6,034 nucleotides of DNA from an uncultured Sphingomonadaceae bacterium. GTDB taxonomy: Bacteria > Pseudomonadota > Alphaproteobacteria > Sphingomonadales > Sphingomonadaceae. This document shows, in pieces, positions 5,794 through 6,034 of this stretch. Under the pieces are notes generated by a model, which searched no databases, was not told the origin of the DNA, and saw only the letters and a program-made list of their open reading frames with translations. The position numbers and the translations under genes were made by a program. The stretch spans positions 1 to 6,034 of the forward strand of contig CAMLKX010000121.1 of assembly GCA_946480515.1 (NCBI GenBank), written 5' to 3'. The first letter of the stretch is position 1, and each line of letters opens with the position of its first letter.

Positions 5794-6034
5794 ATGAGCG
5801 ACGCGCCCGATCCGAAAACTCCGTCAACCACCCGGGATTGGCGAGACACCGTCTTCCTGCCCAAGACCGACTTCCCGATGAAGGCCGGCCTGCCGCAGAA
5901 GGAGCCGGGGATTGCGGCGAAGTGGGAGGCGGACAGGCTCTACACGCAATTGCGCGATGCGCGCCTTGAGCTCGATAACCGGCTTCATCGGATTGGGATC
6001 GCCCGGCGTCGGGTTGCCGCCGTAGAGCGCGATG
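5794..6034 (+). CDS. ileS: isoleucyl-tRNA synthetase, N-terminal fragment with anomalous end
   Basis: The frame starts at ATG 5794 and is open to the right edge (80 residues). Residues 17-54 match the IleRS N-terminus clearly: [21 protein letters not shown], followed by a [15 protein letters not shown] helix. IleRS charges tRNA-Ile and would next show a segment ending in FxLHDGPPYANGxIHxGHA, the class I HIGH region. Instead, after about residue 57 (base 5964), the sequence reads [19 protein letters not shown], which does not resemble IleRS. The position after ribF supports a real ileS. The break may be a rearrangement, a disrupted gene or an assembly join. The Shine-Dalgarno is weak. The identity of the first part is secure; the integrity of the gene is not. 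Confidence 0.75.
   Translation, partial: MSDAPDPKTPSTTRDWRDTVFLPKTDFPMKAGLPQKEPGIAAKWEADRLYTQLRDARLELDNRLHRIGIARRRVAAVERD
5965..6034 (-). other. possible minus-strand coding segment at the right edge
   Basis: In the minus-strand frame beginning at base 6033, the last bases read [19 protein letters not shown] followed by IELKARIA. Third positions are mostly G or C, as in real genes here, and the peptide looks protein-like, whereas the plus-strand frame over the same bases is Arg-rich and shadow-like. It would be the C-terminal side of a gene entering from outside the window and joined to the ileS sequence near 5965. I do not recognise the protein. Confidence 0.35.

Overview
The window reads as a chromosomal segment of a GC-rich alphaproteobacterium, most likely a member of the Sphingomonadales. 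This rests on the sequence style of RpoA, S11, S13, L17 and RibF, and on a secreted Gly/Tyr-rich protein and a second secreted protein of types I associate with sphingomonads. The genus cannot be fixed from the sequence alone.

Layout. Two transcription units diverge from about 4590-4800. Leftward (minus strand) runs the alpha ribosomal-protein cluster: rpsM (S13), rpsK (S11), rpoA (RNA polymerase alpha) and rplQ (L17). It is driven by a good sigma-70-type promoter at 4724-4752 followed by a leader of about 130 nt. Rightward (plus strand) run ribF (FAD synthetase/riboflavin kinase) and the 5' end of ileS (isoleucyl-tRNA synthetase), a common neighbour pair in proteobacteria.

The unusual part is 1064-2576. 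rpoA and rplQ are normally adjacent, but here a strong hairpin terminator follows rpoA. Two genes for exported proteins come next, overlapping by 4 nt: a 226-aa protein with a TTG start, then a 177-aa DUF2846-type protein. A 177-nt gap follows before rplQ. A terminator-like hairpin follows rplQ. Beyond it a separate minus-strand gene for a secreted Gly/Tyr-rich protein runs off the left edge, with several short repeats in its upstream region.

The spacers between ribosomal genes are structured. The rpsM-rpsK gap holds a 47-nt hairpin (18 pairs) next to a second hairpin that would cover the rpsK ribosome binding site. The rpoA and rpsM start regions also have hairpins just upstream of their Shine-Dalgarno sequences. 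These are candidates for translational control of the operon.

At the right edge, the ileS frame matches IsoRS for only about 57 residues. The last roughly 70 nt then look more like coding sequence on the opposite strand. This could be a rearrangement or an assembly join and should be checked before the gene is used.
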